Part shown: piece by piece, positions 26,225 to 37,186 of the stretch
Position numbering within the stretch: the stretch's first letter is position 1
Layout: every line of letters starts with the position of its first letter
Source of the DNA: Sphingomonas sp. NFR04
GTDB taxonomy: Bacteria; Pseudomonadota; Alphaproteobacteria; Sphingomonadales; Sphingomonadaceae
Direction: 5' to 3'
Assembly (NCBI RefSeq): GCF_900114095.1
Contig: NZ_FORV01000003.1
Span: forward strand, 248,001-312,000
DNA length: 64,000 nucleotides
Notes under the pieces: generated by a model
Database searches by the model: none
Seen by the model: only the letters and a program-made list of their open reading frames with translations
What the model was told of the DNA's origin: nothing
Program-made: the position numbers and the translations under genes

Positions 26225-26739
26225 GGGCGCCGAATCGCGTAGACGACGTGATCGGCGAAGACCTGCCCGTCACCGCGATGGCTGCGCCCCGGAATCAACT
26301 CCCCACCGATCTTCGCCATAGCCCCGCGCGAGCGGACGTTGTGCTCGCCGACCAGGAACACGACCGTGCCCACATAGCGATGGATATGGTCGAGCATCAG
26401 CCGCTTTACCTCGCCGTTGTAGGTGCCGCCCCAATTGGCACGGGCGAGAAAGGTCCAGCCGATCTCGATCTCGTCCGCGTCGGGCACATGATAGTCGTAC
26501 CGGCTGGAACCGATGATCGCGCCGGTTGTCTTGTCCTCGATCGCCAGCCCGCCGCCGCAGGCCAGCGCCTCGGCGAAGAACTGGCGGAACACCGGCTCCT
26601 GCCAGCGGTCCGGCCGCGGATGGACTTCCCAGATCAGCGGATCGGAGGCGACGGCGTAGAGCGCCTCCCAATCCTCCGCGACCAGCGGCCGGATGCGGAC
26701 GAGATCGCCCTCCAGCACCGGCTGCCGATCCGGCGCCAT
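26221..26739 (-). CDS. GNAT family N-acetyltransferase
   Basis: A 172-residue acetyltransferase of the RimJ/RimL type. Recognisable parts are LEGDLVRIRPLVAEDWEAL at the start, DEIEIGWTFLARANWGGTYNGEVK around the acetyl-CoA site, and EHNVRSRGAMAKIGGEL. The start shares bases with the gcdH stop, and the stop overlaps the CaiB start, so it is embedded in the gcdH-caiB transcript. The substrate is unknown. Confidence 0.87.
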   Translation of the reverse strand: MAPDRQPVLEGDLVRIRPLVAEDWEALYAVASDPLIWEVHPRPDRWQEPVFRQFFAEALACGGGLAIEDKTTGAIIGSSRYDYHVPDADEIEIGWTFLARANWGGTYNGEVKRLMLDHIHRYVGTVVFLVGEHNVRSRGAMAKIGGELIPGRSHRGDGQVFADHVVYAIRRP

Positions 26740-27923
26740 CAGAACGCCGCGATGCCGGTGATCGCCCGGCCGAGGATCAGCCCGTGCACGTCGTGCGTGC
26801 CCTCATAGGTGTTCACCGTCTCGAGATTGATCGCGTGGCGGATCACATGGAATTCGGCCGAGATGCCGTTGCCGCCATGCATGTCGCGCGCGACGCGGGC
26901 GATAGCCAGCGCCTTGCCGCAATTGTTGCGCTTGATGATGCTGATCGCCTCGGGGCTGAGCGTGCCGGCATCGAACATCCGCCCGCAGCGCAGCGCCGCC
27001 TGCAGGCCGAGCGCGATCTCAGTCTCCATGTTCGCCAGCTTGAGCTGCACCAGCTGGGTCGCGGCGAGCGGCCGGCCGAACTGATGGCGGTCGAGCGTGT
27101 ACTGCCGCGCGGCATGGAAGCAGGCCTCGGCCGCGCCCATCGTGCCCCAGGCGATGCCGTAGCGCGCGCGGTTGAGGCAGCCGAACGGACCCTTCAACCC
27201 CTGGACGTTGGGGAGCAGCGCGTCTTCGCCGACTTCCACCCCGTCCATCACGATCTCGCCGGTGACCGACGCGCGCAAGCTCAGCTTGCCCTCGATCTTG
27301 GGGCTGGTGAGCCCCTTCATGCCGCGTTCGAGCACGAAGCCGCGGATCGCGCCGTCATGCGCATCGCTCTTCGCCCAGACGACGAACACGTCGGCGATCG
27401 GCGAGTTGGTGATCCACATCTTGGCGCCGGTGATCCGGTAGCCGCCGTCGATCTTCTCGGCGCGGGTGCGCATGCCGGCGGGGTCGGAGCCCGCATCGGG
27501 CTCGGTCAGGCCGAAGCAGCCGACCCATTCACCGCTCGCCAGCTTGGGCAGGTACTTCCGCCGCTGCTCCTCGCTGCCATAGGCATGGATGGGGTGCATG
27601 ACGAGCGAGCTCTGCACGCTCATCGCCGAGCGATAGCCCGAATCGACGCGCTCCACCTCGCGCGCGACCAGGCCATAGGCGACATAGCCGAGCCCGGCCC
27701 CGCCATAGGTCTCCGGGATCGTCGGGCCGAGCAGGCCCAGCGTGCCCATCTCGGCCATGATCTCGCGGTCGAACCGCTCTTCGAGATATGCGGAGGTGAC
27801 GCGCGGGAGCAGCTCGCCCTGCGCATAATCGCGTGCGGCATCGCGCACCATCCGCTCTTCGTCGGTCAGCTCGCCGTCGAGCCCGAACGGATCCTGCCAG
27901 TCGAACCGGCCCATCTCTGCCAT
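26739..27923 (-). CDS. gcdH: glutaryl-CoA dehydrogenase (acyl-CoA dehydrogenase family)
   Basis: A 394-residue flavoprotein that oxidises and decarboxylates glutaryl-CoA to crotonyl-CoA, passing electrons to ETF. Family signatures are [19 protein letters not shown] (FAD/acyl-CoA contact), [31 protein letters not shown], and the catalytic Glu374 in [13 protein letters not shown]. Length and start ([19 protein letters not shown]) match GcdH proteins. Only one base separates it from the mitofilin-like gene upstream. The etfBA genes for its electron acceptor are at 37187-38865. Confidence 0.93.
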   Translation of the reverse strand: MAEMGRFDWQDPFGLDGELTDEERMVRDAARDYAQGELLPRVTSAYLEERFDREIMAEMGTLGLLGPTIPETYGGAGLGYVAYGLVAREVERVDSGYRSAMSVQSSLVMHPIHAYGSEEQRRKYLPKLASGEWVGCFGLTEPDAGSDPAGMRTRAEKIDGGYRITGAKMWITNSPIADVFVVWAKSDAHDGAIRGFVLERGMKGLTSPKIEGKLSLRASVTGEIVMDGVEVGEDALLPNVQGLKGPFGCLNRARYGIAWGTMGAAEACFHAARQYTLDRHQFGRPLAATQLVQLKLANMETEIALGLQAALRCGRMFDAGTLSPEAISIIKRNNCGKALAIARVARDMHGGNGISAEFHVIRHAINLETVNTYEGTHDVHGLILGRAITGIAAF

Positions 27924-27924
27924 T

Positions 27925-28815
27925 TCAGTCGTTCCTCGGTGTCTCCGGTGCCGGGGCGGGGGCGGCTGCCTGCGCCACGACCGGGGGTTTGGGCGGCGTT
28001 GCAGCTGCCGCCTTCTCTATTTCGTCCAGTGCCTTGCGGGCATTCACGTAGCGCGAGGCCGCGCTGGTCCAGCCCTCCGCTATCGACGCGCCGGGCATGT
28101 GCATCACTTCGGCAATCGCCGTCTCGACATTACCGGCGACCAGCGCACTGCGGGCGCGGCGCAGCCGCTCGGCCGGGCGCGGGCTCGGCATGCCGGCCTG
28201 GTGCAACACGAACAGGTCGCCGACGAAGCTGCGGAACCGCACCCAGAGGCTGTCGTCCGGTCCGGTGCCGAGGCGCGGCGCGATCGTATCGAGCGCGATC
28301 CGCAGATCCTCGATCGTCAGCGGATCACCGGCAGCGGTGACGATCGCCGCCACCGCCTGCGGGTGCAGCTCGCCGAAGCGGGCGCGGAGCTGCTGCTCCA
28401 GGCTGCCGAGCGGCTGGCCGCGCTCTACCGCGCGGCGCACCGCCGCGGCGACCATCAGCCGTTCGGCCTGGGTGGAATATTGCGCAGCATTGCGTGCGCT
28501 CGCGTCCGCCTGGCGCAACTCCAGCTCCAGCGCATCGAGCCGGGCGGCGAGCTGGCTTTCACGCGCATCGAGCGTCGCTACGTCGGTCGCCGGCGCGAGC
28601 ACCGGCGGCGGTACCTTGAGCGGCTCGACGGCCGGCGATGCCGAGGCGGCCGGCTTGGTCGTGTCGTTCGTAGTCTTGAGATGCGGGCCGGCCAGCTCGA
28701 TCGCGCCCGCGGTGAGCGCGACGCCGGCAAGGAAGCCCAGCCCAACGGGGATCATTCGATTACGGCGCGGACTCAGGGTTCGGACCGGCTCGGGCGCCAG
28801 GGGCTCGTCGCTCAT
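27925..28815 (-). CDS. mitofilin-like (COG4223) membrane protein next to hemD
   Basis: A 296-residue inner-membrane protein. An N-terminal cytoplasmic segment is followed by one membrane helix (about residues 23-42, [19 protein letters not shown]), then a Pro-rich linker, a coiled coil with [19 protein letters not shown], and a C-terminal mitofilin-like domain ([15 protein letters not shown] to the [13 protein letters not shown] helix). The tail is Ala/Pro-rich. Such genes usually follow hemD in alphaproteobacteria, as here, and are related to the HemX/mitofilin family that shapes membranes. A direct role in heme synthesis is unproven. Confidence 0.8.
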   Translation of the reverse strand: MSDEPLAPEPVRTLSPRRNRMIPVGLGFLAGVALTAGAIELAGPHLKTTNDTTKPAASASPAVEPLKVPPPVLAPATDVATLDARESQLAARLDALELELRQADASARNAAQYSTQAERLMVAAAVRRAVERGQPLGSLEQQLRARFGELHPQAVAAIVTAAGDPLTIEDLRIALDTIAPRLGTGPDDSLWVRFRSFVGDLFVLHQAGMPSPRPAERLRRARSALVAGNVETAIAEVMHMPGASIAEGWTSAASRYVNARKALDEIEKAAAATPPKPPVVAQAAAPAPAPETPRND

Positions 28816-28847
28816 GGGCGCCCTTTTCGCCGCGCCGGCCTCGCGGG

Positions 28848-29510
28848 TCAATCGGCGAGCGCGATGGCAAGGTCGATCAGTGCCTCGGTTTCGGGCCGTG
28901 GGGCGATAGCGGTCGCACGCCAGCCCAGCCCCGCCCCCTTCGCGGCCGCCTCGCTGATCGCCGCCAGGATGACGGCGCGCCGATCGTCCACGATCTCCGC
29001 CAGCCGCGCACCCGCGCGTGCCGACTGGACCAGCGCGACGCAGCCGTCGAGCGCCGCGACCTGCTCGGCGGTGATCGGCAGAAGCTCGCTGGCATAGACC
29101 GGGAGCACCGCAGCGACGATACCACCGGCCTGAATCGTCCGCTCGCGGCCGGCGAGGTGCAGGGCGCGGCGGATACCCATTACCTCGGCCTGCACAACCA
29201 GCGCCGCAGCACCGGCGTCGCCCACCGCGACGACATCGAAATGTGCGCGGCGGGCGGCAGAGGCGGTGGCTTCGCCCACGGCGTGGACGGGCAGGCCGCG
29301 CAGCGGCCCCAGCCCCTCGCCTGCCCAGCGCACCGCGTTGGCGCTGGTCAGGATCAGCGCGTCGAAATCGCGCGGATCCGGCACCTCCCATGCCAGCGGC
29401 CGTGTCTCGAACAGCGGCACCCGGATTGCGGTGCGCCCGCGTCCTTCAATGGCGGCAGCGGTGATGCGGTTGCCGGGTTCGGGGCGCAGCACCGCGATGG
29501 GACGGCTCAT
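28848..29510 (-). CDS. hemD: uroporphyrinogen-III synthase
   Basis: A 220-residue enzyme that closes and inverts ring D of hydroxymethylbilane to give uroporphyrinogen III. Sequence conservation in this family is low, but the R-P-E-P-G start, LILTSANAVRWAGEG, the H-A-V-G-E-A-T turn and the second-domain VALVQSARAGARL fit. The ATG at 29510 overlaps the hemC stop (ATGA), which both fixes the start and supports the identification. Confidence 0.9.
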   Translation of the reverse strand: MSRPIAVLRPEPGNRITAAAIEGRGRTAIRVPLFETRPLAWEVPDPRDFDALILTSANAVRWAGEGLGPLRGLPVHAVGEATASAARRAHFDVVAVGDAGAAALVVQAEVMGIRRALHLAGRERTIQAGGIVAAVLPVYASELLPITAEQVAALDGCVALVQSARAGARLAEIVDDRRAVILAAISEAAAKGAGLGWRATAIAPRPETEALIDLAIALAD

Positions 29511-30412
29511 CCGGCGAACAGCGCGCGCACCGCCTCGGGCGCGCGGTCGAGCAGGTCGCGCGCGAGCGTCGCGGGCAGCATCGCGTCCTCGGGCGCGCCT
29601 TCGATCATGCCATGGACATGCGCGCTGCCGTCGGCGGCGTAGAGCTCGGCCTCGATGGTGAGGATCGCGCCTTCGATCGTCGCCAGCGCTGCCACCGGGG
29701 AGTGGCAATCTGCCATCAGCGCAGCGAGCAGCGCGCGCTCGGCGAGCACACAGGCGCGGGTCTTCGGGTGGTCGATCGCCGCCAGCAGTCCGAGCATCCG
29801 CGAATCATCGGCGCGCGCCTCGATCCCCACTGCGCCCTGCGCCGGCGCGGGCAGCATCACGTTGGTGGGGAGGATGTGGCCGACATCGAATCGCCCGAGG
29901 CGCTCCAGCCCCGCCGAAGCGAGCAGCGTCGCATCCGCCTCGCCTGCCGCCAGCTTGGCGAGCCGCGTATCGACATTGCCGCGGAACAGCACGGTGGTCA
30001 CGTCGGGCCGGTGGCGCTTCACCTGCGCGGCGCGTCGCGGCGAGGCGGTGCCGATCACCGCGCCGGGCCTGAGAGCGGCGAGCGATTCGGCACCGACCAG
30101 CCGGTCGCGCACATCGGCGCGGGGCAGCATCGCGGCGATCGCGATCGCTTCGGGGCGGACGGTCTCGACATCCTTCATCGAGTGCACCGCGCAGTCGATA
30201 TCGCCTTCGAGCAGCGCGCGATCGAGCTCCTTGGTCCACAGCGCCTTGCCGCCGATCTCGGCAAGCGCGCGATCCTGCACCTTGTCGCCGGTGGTGCGGA
30301 CGATAACGATCTCGCCCTCGATGCCGTACGCGGCCTTGAGCGCGTCGCGCACCATATGCGCCTGGGTAAGAGCGAGCGGCGAGCCGCGCGTGCCGATGCG
30401 AAGTGCAGTCAT
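29507..30412 (-). CDS. hemC: porphobilinogen deaminase (hydroxymethylbilane synthase)
   Basis: A 301-residue enzyme that polymerises four porphobilinogens. It begins MTALRIGTRGSPLALTQA, has the VHSMKDVE motif with catalytic Asp (about residue 81), GTASPRRAAQ, LFRGNVDTRL, and the dipyrromethane-cofactor Cys236 in M-A-D-C-H-S-P-V. The start at 30412 gives the usual length; the open frame upstream is unrelated. It heads a minus-strand run hemC-hemD-mitofilin-gcdH-GNAT-caiB and is divergent from tsaD. Confidence 0.96.
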   Translation of the reverse strand: MTALRIGTRGSPLALTQAHMVRDALKAAYGIEGEIVIVRTTGDKVQDRALAEIGGKALWTKELDRALLEGDIDCAVHSMKDVETVRPEAIAIAAMLPRADVRDRLVGAESLAALRPGAVIGTASPRRAAQVKRHRPDVTTVLFRGNVDTRLAKLAAGEADATLLASAGLERLGRFDVGHILPTNVMLPAPAQGAVGIEARADDSRMLGLLAAIDHPKTRACVLAERALLAALMADCHSPVAALATIEGAILTIEAELYAADGSAHVHGMIEGAPEDAMLPATLARDLLDRAPEAVRALFAG

Positions 30413-30517
30413 GGGCCCGGTGCTAGGGTCGCGCGAAAGCGAGAGCAATGGGGGTCTTCGCGGATCCAAACGCCCTCGGCCTCTGGACCCTGCCGCCAAG
30501 CGGCTTAGATGGGAAGC

Positions 30518-31543
30518 ATGGCACTCATCCTCGGACTTGAATCGAGCTGCGACGAAACCGCGGCGGCCCTAGTGGAAAGCGACGGCACGATCCGCGCGCA
30601 CAAGCTGGCGCGCCAGGAAGAGGCGCACCGGCCCTATGGCGGTGTCGTGCCCGAGATCGCCGCGCGCGCGCATGTCGAGATGCTGGGGCCGCTGGTCGAG
30701 GCGGCGCTGGAGGAAGCCGGCGTGACGCTGGCCGAGGTCGACGCGATCGCCGCCACGGCGGGGCCGGGGCTGATCGGCGGGGTGATGGTGGGTCTCGTCA
30801 CCGGCAAGGCGCTGGCGCTCGCCGCCGGCAAGCCGCTGGTGGCGGTGAATCATCTGGAGGGCCATGCGCTGTCGCCCCGGCTCGGCGACAGCAGCCTGGA
30901 ATTCCCGTACCTGCTGCTGCTCGTCTCGGGCGGGCACTGCCAGCTGCTGCTGGTCGAGCGTGTCGGCCGCTATCGCCGCCTCGCCACCACGATCGACGAT
31001 GCCGCGGGCGAGGCGTTCGACAAGACCGCCAAGCTGCTCGGCCTCGGCTTTCCCGGCGGCCCGGCGGTGGAGAAGGCCGCCGCGCGCGGCAACCCCAAGG
31101 CAGTGCCGCTGCCGCGCCCGCTGGTCGGATCGGGCGAGCCGCATTTCTCGTTCGCGGGCCTCAAGAGCGCGGTCGCACGCGCGGTGAACGACTATAGCGC
31201 CGAGGATCTCGCCGCGTCGTTCCAGCAGGCGGTGGTCGATTGCCTGGTCGATCGGACCCGGCTGGCGCTGGCGGTCACCCGCCCGACGGCGCTGGTCGTT
31301 GCGGGCGGCGTCGCGGCCAACACCGCGGTGCGGACGGCGCTGGAGGCGCTGGCCACCGCGCACGACCTGCCCTTCGTCGCGCCGCCGCTGTGGCTTTGTA
31401 CCGACAATGCGGCGATGATCGCCTGGGCCGGCGCCGAGCGCTTCGCCCAAGGCCTCACCGATCCGCTCGACGTGCCGGCCCGGCCGCGCTGGCCGCTCGA
31501 TCCGAACGCGGAAAAGGTACGCGGCGCGGGGGTGAAGGCATGA
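30518..31543 (+). CDS. tsaD: tRNA N6-adenosine threonylcarbamoyltransferase
   Basis: A 341-residue ATPase-fold protein that transfers threonylcarbamoyl to A37 of ANN-decoding tRNAs. It has the [16 protein letters not shown] start, iron ligands His112 and His116 in [29 protein letters not shown], and [17 protein letters not shown] 30518, after GGGAAG, fits better than the in-frame ATG at 30509. The stop overlaps gpsA (ATGA). The tsaD-gpsA pair is common in alphaproteobacteria. Confidence 0.97.
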   Translation: MALILGLESSCDETAAALVESDGTIRAHKLARQEEAHRPYGGVVPEIAARAHVEMLGPLVEAALEEAGVTLAEVDAIAATAGPGLIGGVMVGLVTGKALALAAGKPLVAVNHLEGHALSPRLGDSSLEFPYLLLLVSGGHCQLLLVERVGRYRRLATTIDDAAGEAFDKTAKLLGLGFPGGPAVEKAAARGNPKAVPLPRPLVGSGEPHFSFAGLKSAVARAVNDYSAEDLAASFQQAVVDCLVDRTRLALAVTRPTALVVAGGVAANTAVRTALEALATAHDLPFVAPPLWLCTDNAAMIAWAGAERFAQGLTDPLDVPARPRWPLDPNAEKVRGAGVKA

Positions 31544-32517
31544 AGATCGGTGTGATCGGCGGCGGCGCGTGGGGCACCGCGCTCGCGCAAGTGGCGGCAC
31601 GCGGCGATGCGCCAGTGCTGCTCTGGGCGCGCGAGCCCGAGGTGGTGGCGAGCATCAACGCGGACCACGAGAATCGCCAGTTTCTAGCGGGGGTGCCCCT
31701 CTCGCCGTGTATCCGCGCGACGGGCAGCCTGGGCGATCTCGCCGGCTGCGAAGCGCTGCTGGTGGTGGCGCCGGCACAGCATGTCCGCTCGGTGCTGGCC
31801 GAGATGACGGTCGGCGCGACGCCGCTCGTGCTGTGCGCCAAGGGGATCGAGGCGGGCACCCGGCTGCTGGTCGGCGAAGTCGCCCGCAGCGTTGCGCCTG
31901 ACGCGCCGATCGCGGTCCTGTCCGGGCCGACCTTCGCGCATGAAGTGGCGGCGGGGAAGCCGACCGCGGTGACGCTGGCCTGCGAAGATGCGGACCTGCG
32001 CACGCGGCTGAGCGACCGGCTCGGTGCGCCTGCCTTCCGCCCCTATGCCTCCGCCGATGTGATCGGGGCGGAGATCGGCGGGGCGGTGAAGAACGTGCTC
32101 GCCATCGCCTGCGGCGTGGTGGAAGGCGCCGGACTCGGGCTCAACGCCCGTGCAGCGCTGATCGCGCGGGGCTTTGCCGAGATGACGCGCTTCGGCTTGG
32201 CGCGCGGCGCGCAGGCGGAGACGCTGACCGGGCTTTCGGGGCTGGGCGACCTGGTGCTGACCTGCTCCTCGACCAATTCACGCAACTTCTCGCTGGGGGT
32301 GGGGCTTGGCCAAGGGCGCAGCGCCGCCGAGCTGCTCTCGGACCGCAAGACCGTCGCGGAGGGCGCCTTCACCGCACCGGTGCTGCGCGAAGCCGCGGCG
32401 GAAGCGGGGGTGGAGATGCCGGTGACGCTGGCAGTCAACGCACTGCTCGAAGGTGCGCCGGTGGCCGAGGTGATCGACGCGCTGCTCAGCCGGCCGCTAA
32501 GGGCCGAGGCCTTCTAA
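31540..32517 (+). CDS. gpsA: NAD(P)-dependent glycerol-3-phosphate dehydrogenase
   Basis: A 325-residue enzyme that reduces dihydroxyacetone phosphate to sn-glycerol-3-phosphate for phospholipids. It has the Rossmann motif [14 protein letters not shown], the [12 protein letters not shown] loop, [15 protein letters not shown] with the catalytic Lys, and the substrate-binding [10 protein letters not shown]. Its ATG overlaps the tsaD stop. A palindromic repeat follows immediately after the stop codon. Confidence 0.96.
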   Translation: MKIGVIGGGAWGTALAQVAARGDAPVLLWAREPEVVASINADHENRQFLAGVPLSPCIRATGSLGDLAGCEALLVVAPAQHVRSVLAEMTVGATPLVLCAKGIEAGTRLLVGEVARSVAPDAPIAVLSGPTFAHEVAAGKPTAVTLACEDADLRTRLSDRLGAPAFRPYASADVIGAEIGGAVKNVLAIACGVVEGAGLGLNARAALIARGFAEMTRFGLARGAQAETLTGLSGLGDLVLTCSSTNSRNFSLGVGLGQGRSAAELLSDRKTVAEGAFTAPVLREAAAEAGVEMPVTLAVNALLEGAPVAEVIDALLSRPLRAEAF

Positions 32518-32628
32518 GCCCCTCCCCTTCAGGGGAGGGGTTGGGGTGGGGCAGTTTCTCGCAGAGACCAACAACTGGTCTGGAATCCCTCCACCCCCAA
32601 ACCCCTCCTCCAAGGAAGAGGGGCTTAA
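32516..32628. repeat. palindromic intergenic element (AAGCCCCTCCCC type)
   Basis: Left end AAGCCCCTCCCCTTC includes the gpsA stop; right end GAAGAGGGGCTT is an imperfect reverse complement. Inner stretches GGGGTTGGGGTGGGG and CCCACCCCCAAACCCC also pair. It lies between convergent gpsA and DUF1489 genes and probably acts as a shared 3' hairpin. Confidence 0.75.
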
Positions 32629-32638
32629 GAAAGGGAGA

Positions 32639-33040
32639 TCAGAGCAACCCCAGCCCGGCCAGCTCGCCCATCAGCGACGGCGGCAACTCGTCGGCGCCGC
32701 CCTCCAGGTCGCTCAGATCCCGCGGCGCATCGGCATCTTCCAGATAGCGCCAGCCCTGGTGCGCGCGCTTGGGCCGCGCCTGGACCAGCACCAGCTTCGG
32801 CTCGAGCAGGATCGCCGTGCGCCCGCCCTCGGCCTCGCCGAAGCCGAGGATCGGCGAGCGGCCGACCAGCTGGTGCTTGAGGATCCAGAACAGCGAGCCG
32901 CCGTCGATCTCCGCGTGGCGCTTGGGCAGATAGCGCGTGGTCAGCGCGACGCCGCCCGCGGCAGCGCGTGCCTCGAGCCGAGACCGCAGGAAATCGACGC
33001 TGTCGCAGGCAAAGGCGACCTTGGTGAGATGGAGTGGCAC
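32639..33040 (-). CDS. DUF1489 family protein
   Basis: A 133-residue cytoplasmic protein starting MPLHLTKVAFACDSVDFL. The T-T-R-Y-L-P-K-R segment, the GGSLFWILKHQLVGRSPILGF stretch and H-Q-G-W-R-Y-L fit DUF1489, a family widespread in alphaproteobacteria with no established function. Length is normal. It lies between gpsA and mgtE with no close partner on its strand; mgtE lies 36 bases upstream and is also on the minus strand, so the two may share a transcript. Confidence 0.8.
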   Translation of the reverse strand: MPLHLTKVAFACDSVDFLRSRLEARAAAGGVALTTRYLPKRHAEIDGGSLFWILKHQLVGRSPILGFGEAEGGRTAILLEPKLVLVQARPKRAHQGWRYLEDADAPRDLSDLEGGADELPPSLMGELAGLGLL

Positions 33041-33076
33041 GGATCCGATTTGGGCGGTCCGTGCCCCGCGATCAAG

Positions 33077-34480
33077 TCAGCCGCCCAGGCCGACCAGAGT
33101 CGCGAGGCCGAGGAACGAGAAGAACCCCATCACATCGGTCATCATCGTCACGAACACCGCCGAGGACACCGCCGGATCGACCCGCAGCCGATCCAGCGTC
33201 ACCGGGATCAGCACGCCTGCCAGGCCGGCGATCAGGTTGTTGATCACCATCGCCATTGCGATCACCGCGGCCAGCCACGGAATGCCGTAGATCAGCATCG
33301 TGCCTGCGCCGATCGCCAGTCCCAAGGAGAGGCCGTTGGCCGCCGCGATGCGCAGCTCGCGCAGGATCATCCGGACCGTGTTCGATTCGGTCAGCTGGTT
33401 GGTCGCGATCGCGCGGACCACCACCGCCAGCGTCTGGGTGCCGGCATTGCCGCCCATGCCCGAGACGATCGGCATCAGCACCGCGAGCAGCGCGAACTTG
33501 GCGATCTCGCCCTGGAACAGCCCGACCACCGACGCTGCGAGGATCGCAGTGCCCAGGTTGACGAACAGCCAGGTCAGCCGCGTCTTCACGGTGAGCAGCA
33601 CCGGCTCGTTGATGTCACCCTCGCCCGCGCCGGACAGGCGGAGGATGTCCTCGCCGGCTTCCTGCGAGATGATGTGGACGATGTCGTCCACGGTGATCAT
33701 GCCGACCAGCCGGCCGCTGAGATCCACCACCGCAGCCGAGATCAGCGCGTATTTCTGGAAGCGCAGCGCCACTTCCTCCTGGTCCATGTCGACCGGGATC
33801 AGCGTCTGCTCGCGCTTCATCACGTCGCTCATCGTGATCCCGCGCGGGGTGCGCAGGATCCAGGAGAGCTCGCAGGTGCCGATCGGCTTGTGCGACGGAT
33901 CGACGACGAAGATTTCCCAGAAATCGGTGGTCAGCTCGTCATTGCCGCGCAGATAGTCGAGCACGTGGCCGACGGTCCAATGCTCGGGCACCGCGATCAG
34001 CTCGCGCTGCATCAGGCGGCCGGCGGACTCCTCGGGGTAGGACAGCGCTTCCTCGATCGCGGCGCGATCGTCGGGGTCGAGCGCGCGGAGCACCTCGCGC
34101 TGGTCCTCGACGTCCATGTCCTCGATGATCGCGACCGCGTCGTCGGTATCGAGCTCGGCGGCGATGTCCGCCACCTGGTGCGGCTCGAGCGCGTCGACCA
34201 GCGCCTCGCGCACCCAGTCGTTCATCTCGGCCAGCACATCGCCGTCGATCAGGTCGGAAATCGCGGTGACCACGTCGGCGCGCCGCTCGGAGGGCACGAG
34301 CTCGATCAGGTCGGCGATGTCGGCGGGGTGAAGCGGCGCGACCAGCATGTGCGCGGTCTCGGCATCGCCCTCGTCCACCGCCTCCAGCACGGCGCTGACG
34401 AATTCGGGCTTGAGCCGATCGTCCTCGTCGAGCTGACTCTCGGGCGCGACGGCCTCTTCGTGCAGTTCGGTCTCGCTCAC
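33077..34480 (-). CDS. mgtE: magnesium transporter MgtE
   Basis: A 467-residue channel. It has an N-terminal superhelical domain (about residues 20-130), two CBS domains that sense cytoplasmic Mg2+ (about residues 135-260), and a C-terminal five-helix pore with the G-G-N-A-G-T-Q and AVLMPIVSGM motifs. The GTG start at 34480 is chosen because GGGAGG lies eight bases upstream; an ATG 45 bases further upstream lacks such a site. A single transcription unit or pair with DUF1489. Confidence 0.94.
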   Translation of the reverse strand: MSETELHEEAVAPESQLDEDDRLKPEFVSAVLEAVDEGDAETAHMLVAPLHPADIADLIELVPSERRADVVTAISDLIDGDVLAEMNDWVREALVDALEPHQVADIAAELDTDDAVAIIEDMDVEDQREVLRALDPDDRAAIEEALSYPEESAGRLMQRELIAVPEHWTVGHVLDYLRGNDELTTDFWEIFVVDPSHKPIGTCELSWILRTPRGITMSDVMKREQTLIPVDMDQEEVALRFQKYALISAAVVDLSGRLVGMITVDDIVHIISQEAGEDILRLSGAGEGDINEPVLLTVKTRLTWLFVNLGTAILAASVVGLFQGEIAKFALLAVLMPIVSGMGGNAGTQTLAVVVRAIATNQLTESNTVRMILRELRIAAANGLSLGLAIGAGTMLIYGIPWLAAVIAMAMVINNLIAGLAGVLIPVTLDRLRVDPAVSSAVFVTMMTDVMGFFSFLGLATLVGLGG

Positions 34481-34597
34481 CGTCCGACCTCCCGTGCTGC
34501 GGCCTCGTTGGGGGGTCGCTGCCACCCTCAGCCCGGATTTGCAAGTCGACAGCGCACCGCTTAGGGCTTCGTTCCAGTTTTAGAGAAGAGGTGCCCC

Positions 34598-35053
34598 ATG
34601 GCCGAACCCACTACCCTCGTACTCACGCTCGACACCGGCGACGTCCGCATCCGCCTGCGCCCCGATCTGGCGCCGAACCATGTCGAACGCATCGCCGGGC
34701 TGGCCGACGAAGGTTTCTACGACGGCGTGATCTTCCACCGCGTGATCAACGGCTTCATGGCGCAGGGCGGCGATCCCTCGGGCACCGGCATGGGCGGTTC
34801 GGACAAGCCGGACCTGGCGCAGGAATTCTCGAAGGAGCCGCATGTCCGCGGCGTCTGCTCGATGGCGCGCACCAACAATCCGAACAGCGCCAACTCGCAG
34901 TTCTTCATCTGCCTCGACGATGCGACGTTCCTCGACGGCCAGTACACCGTCTGGGGCGAAGTGATCGACGGCATGGACCATGTCGACGCGCTGCCCAAGG
35001 GCGAGCCGCCCGCGAACCCGGGCAAGATCGTCAAGGCTCGCACCGAGGCATAA
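34598..35053 (+). CDS. peptidyl-prolyl cis-trans isomerase (cyclophilin type)
   Basis: A 151-residue cytoplasmic cyclophilin without signal peptide. The active-site region reads VIFHRVINGFMAQGGDPSG, followed by G-V-C-S-M-A-R-T and NSANSQFFICL, all conserved, and YTVWGEVIDGMDHVD near the end. It catalyses proline isomerisation in protein folding. Length is typical of the bacterial PpiB type. A hairpin (35064-35090) follows the stop. Confidence 0.93.
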   Translation: MAEPTTLVLTLDTGDVRIRLRPDLAPNHVERIAGLADEGFYDGVIFHRVINGFMAQGGDPSGTGMGGSDKPDLAQEFSKEPHVRGVCSMARTNNPNSANSQFFICLDDATFLDGQYTVWGEVIDGMDHVDALPKGEPPANPGKIVKARTEA

Positions 35054-35456
35054 TGCTTGTTCTCCCTCCCGCTCCGCTGGGGCGGGAGGGGCTGACGCGG
35101 CGGTCGGGCGATGAGGCCCACGGGGGATTGCTCCGCCACCCTCACCACTCCCCGTCATCCCCGCGAAGGCGGGGATCTATTGGCCTGAATCGTCGGTTCT
35201 TTCCCCCAGCGTCCTGACAAATGGATTCCCGCCTTCGCGGGAATGACGATGGGTGTGAGGAAGGCGAATGCCCTCTTCCCGTTTCACGAGATGGTAAGCC
35301 CGCCAAGCCTATGGCTTCGCTCCCCACCCGGATGCCACGCCATGTTGCAAACCATTCGCAATCGCATTAATCCCTAAAAGGGTGGATTTCGCGCGCGCGC
35401 TGTGCTTAGGCGGGCGCGATCCTTTCCCCGTTCCCTTGAAAAGGCGGACTGCTCCC
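35054..35456. other. 403-base gene-free region with two hairpins and the sucC leader
   Basis: No convincing gene. It holds a hairpin CCCTCCCGC/GCGGGAGGG (35064-35090), likely the 3' structure of the cyclophilin gene, then the 96-bp palindromic element (35153-35248), then a relatively AT-rich stretch (35341-35380, with TTGCAA at 35345) which probably contains the sucC promoter. No -10 box is clear enough to call. Short open frames here overlap the repeat and have no ribosome binding site. Confidence 0.6.
35153..35248. repeat. 96-bp palindromic element, copy 1
   Basis: Left arm CGTCATCCCCGCGAAGGCGG and right arm CCGCCTTCGCGGGAATGACG are near-perfect inverted repeats. The core contains CGGTTCTTTCCCCCAGCG. 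The copy at 62041-62136 has the same length and matching core, but in the opposite orientation. Confidence 0.9.
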
Positions 35457-36652
<1,196 letters not shown>

Positions 36653-36656
<4 letters not shown>

Positions 36657-37126
36657 GCGACACGGCCGCCCCGACTGGCAAGTCGGTCGAGGGTGGCTGC
36701 CGCTGCGGCCGCGTGCGGTTCCGGGTGACGGGCGATGCGCTCGTCACCATGGCCTGCCACTGCACCGGCTGCCAGCGCATGACCGCCAGCGCCTATTCGC
36801 TGAGCGGGCTGTATCCGGCGGAAGCGTTCGCCGTGATCGAGGGCGCGCCGGTGATCGGCGGCCTCCACGGCGCCACCCGGCATTTCCACTGCGAGCATTG
36901 CAAGAGCTGGCTGTTCACCCGGCCCGAGGGTCTCGACGCCTTTGTGAACATCCGCACGACGATGCTCGATGCGCCGATGTCCGCCCCGCCCCTTTTCGAG
37001 ACCTGGACGGAGGAAGCGCTGCCCTGGGCTGCGACTGGCGCTTCGTACAGCTATCCAAAATTTCCGCCCCCGGAATCCTTCGGCACGCTGATGCAGGCGT
37101 ACGCCGAATCGCTTGCGAGCGGTTGA
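36653..37126 (+). CDS. GFA/CENP-V family zinc protein
   Basis: A 157-residue protein of the glutathione-dependent formaldehyde-activating (GFA)/CENP-V fold. The zinc-binding cysteines are visible in [19 protein letters not shown] and H-C-E-H-C-K-S-W. Most members have no proven reaction. The GTG start at 36653 overlaps the sucC stop by four bases, so it is translationally coupled to a TCA-cycle gene with no known functional link. Confidence 0.85.
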
Positions 37127-37186
37127 CGTTCGCGTAAACGTAACCCAATTGTCAGGGGGAGAGCCCCGGCAGACAGGAAGGATGCG

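Noticed and set aside
30413..30508. Hem gene start upstream of 30412
   Set aside because: The frame is open but lacks the conserved HemC start and overlaps the tsaD promoter region.
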